From contig SHBV01000006.1 in the NCBI GenBank assembly GCA_004211885.1, positions 1 to 64,000 of the forward strand: a DNA stretch of 64,000 nucleotides. Reading direction: 5' to 3'. Numbering within the stretch: position 1 is the first letter of the stretch; every line of letters begins with the position of its first letter. The notes beneath the pieces were generated by a model, which worked only from the letters and a program-made list of their open reading frames with translations, was not told where the DNA came from and did not search any database. Below are positions 63,832 through 64,000 of this stretch, in pieces. Made by a program: the position numbers and the translations under genes. This stretch comes from Verrucomicrobiaceae bacterium. Its GTDB lineage: Bacteria; Verrucomicrobiota; Verrucomicrobiia; Verrucomicrobiales; DEV007.

Positions 63832-64000
63832 CTAATTTCTTAAAATTTTTCTATTAACTACCCTTCGAGGCATACTGACTAACGCAATTAATTCTGAGTT
63901 GCTCATCAAAACCTCATCAGATTTAGATAACTCATTATGGCACTCTAATATTTTATTTAATTCTGATAAAGACTCTTCCTGTAGCTTTACATCACCGAAC
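63832..64000 (-). CDS. Partial protein, C-terminal end only
   Basis: An open frame enters from the right edge and stops at a TAG (63832-63834). About 55 residues are visible, helical in look, ending in PRRVVNRKILRN, with EESLSELNKILECHNELSKS before it. The family cannot be recognised. It lies upstream of iscA in the same orientation, 141 bp before its start, so it may be part of the same transcription unit. Confidence 0.45.
   Translation of the reverse strand, partial: FGDVKLQEESLSELNKILECHNELSKSDEVLMSNSELIALVSMPRRVVNRKILRN

Overview
The window looks like chromosome from a free-living, moderately AT-rich member of the PVC superphylum. Verrucomicrobiota is my best guess; Planctomycetota is the alternative. 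The evidence is the density of families that are nearly confined to these phyla: DUF1501, DUF1549/DUF1553 (PSD1), DUF1552, DUF1587/1592/1588/1585 with planctomycete-type haem motifs, PVC-type haem-binding propellers, DUF6288, DUF1080, ThuA-like proteins, and an Asn/Ser/Gly-rich secretin. Most genes lack a recognisable Shine-Dalgarno sequence. No 16S rRNA is present, so the placement is inference.

Positions 1-19954 (minus strand) form one unbroken co-directional run of ten genes with gaps of 13-48 bp or overlaps. In transcription order they are: a YdjY-domain protein, a DUF6288/PDZ/HEAT protein, three sialate O-acetylesterase-type SGNH esterases, a DUF1592 cytochrome, a DUF1552 protein, a ThuA-like protein, a DUF1549/DUF1553 (PSD1) protein with an inserted LamG-like module, and a DUF1501 protein cut by the window edge. 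Nearly all carry export signals. I read it as an envelope-targeted polysaccharide-degradation operon. Two of its members with different catalytic parts share a roughly 210-residue C-terminal module that I cannot name.

Positions 20113-28149 hold a stand-alone LamG-like protein, a second catabolic set on the minus strand (ThuA, exo-sialidase with Asp boxes, Cys-type sulfatase, OB-fold-like lipoprotein), a cupin, and a divergent pair of apparently exported enzymes (a TIM-barrel sugar isomerase/epimerase and an enolase-superfamily dehydratase). Positions 28309-36108 hold an unknown secreted protein, a second DUF1592 (with LamG) plus DUF1552 pair, a bile-acid/sodium-symporter-type transporter and a ceramidase-like amidase.

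Positions 36117-38500 hold three small, functionally unrelated genes in the same orientation, each preceded by a copy of a roughly 100-125 bp intergenic repeat. This is cassette-array-like architecture. It is followed by a five-haem cytochrome coupled to a beta-propeller protein, tRNA-Asn(GTT), a PVC haem/propeller/HEAT protein and a DUF1080 protein.

From 46347 on the content is more housekeeping-like: a DUF58-transglutaminase pair, a TIGR01777 epimerase, thiC under a TPP riboswitch, a membrane-anchored subtilase, a DnaQ-like exonuclease, an orphan secretin, a lipoprotein aldose 1-epimerase, a GT2 glycosyltransferase whose N-terminus has no standard start codon, a zinc-ribbon membrane protein, and an iscA-hscB-hscA Fe-S cluster-assembly operon.
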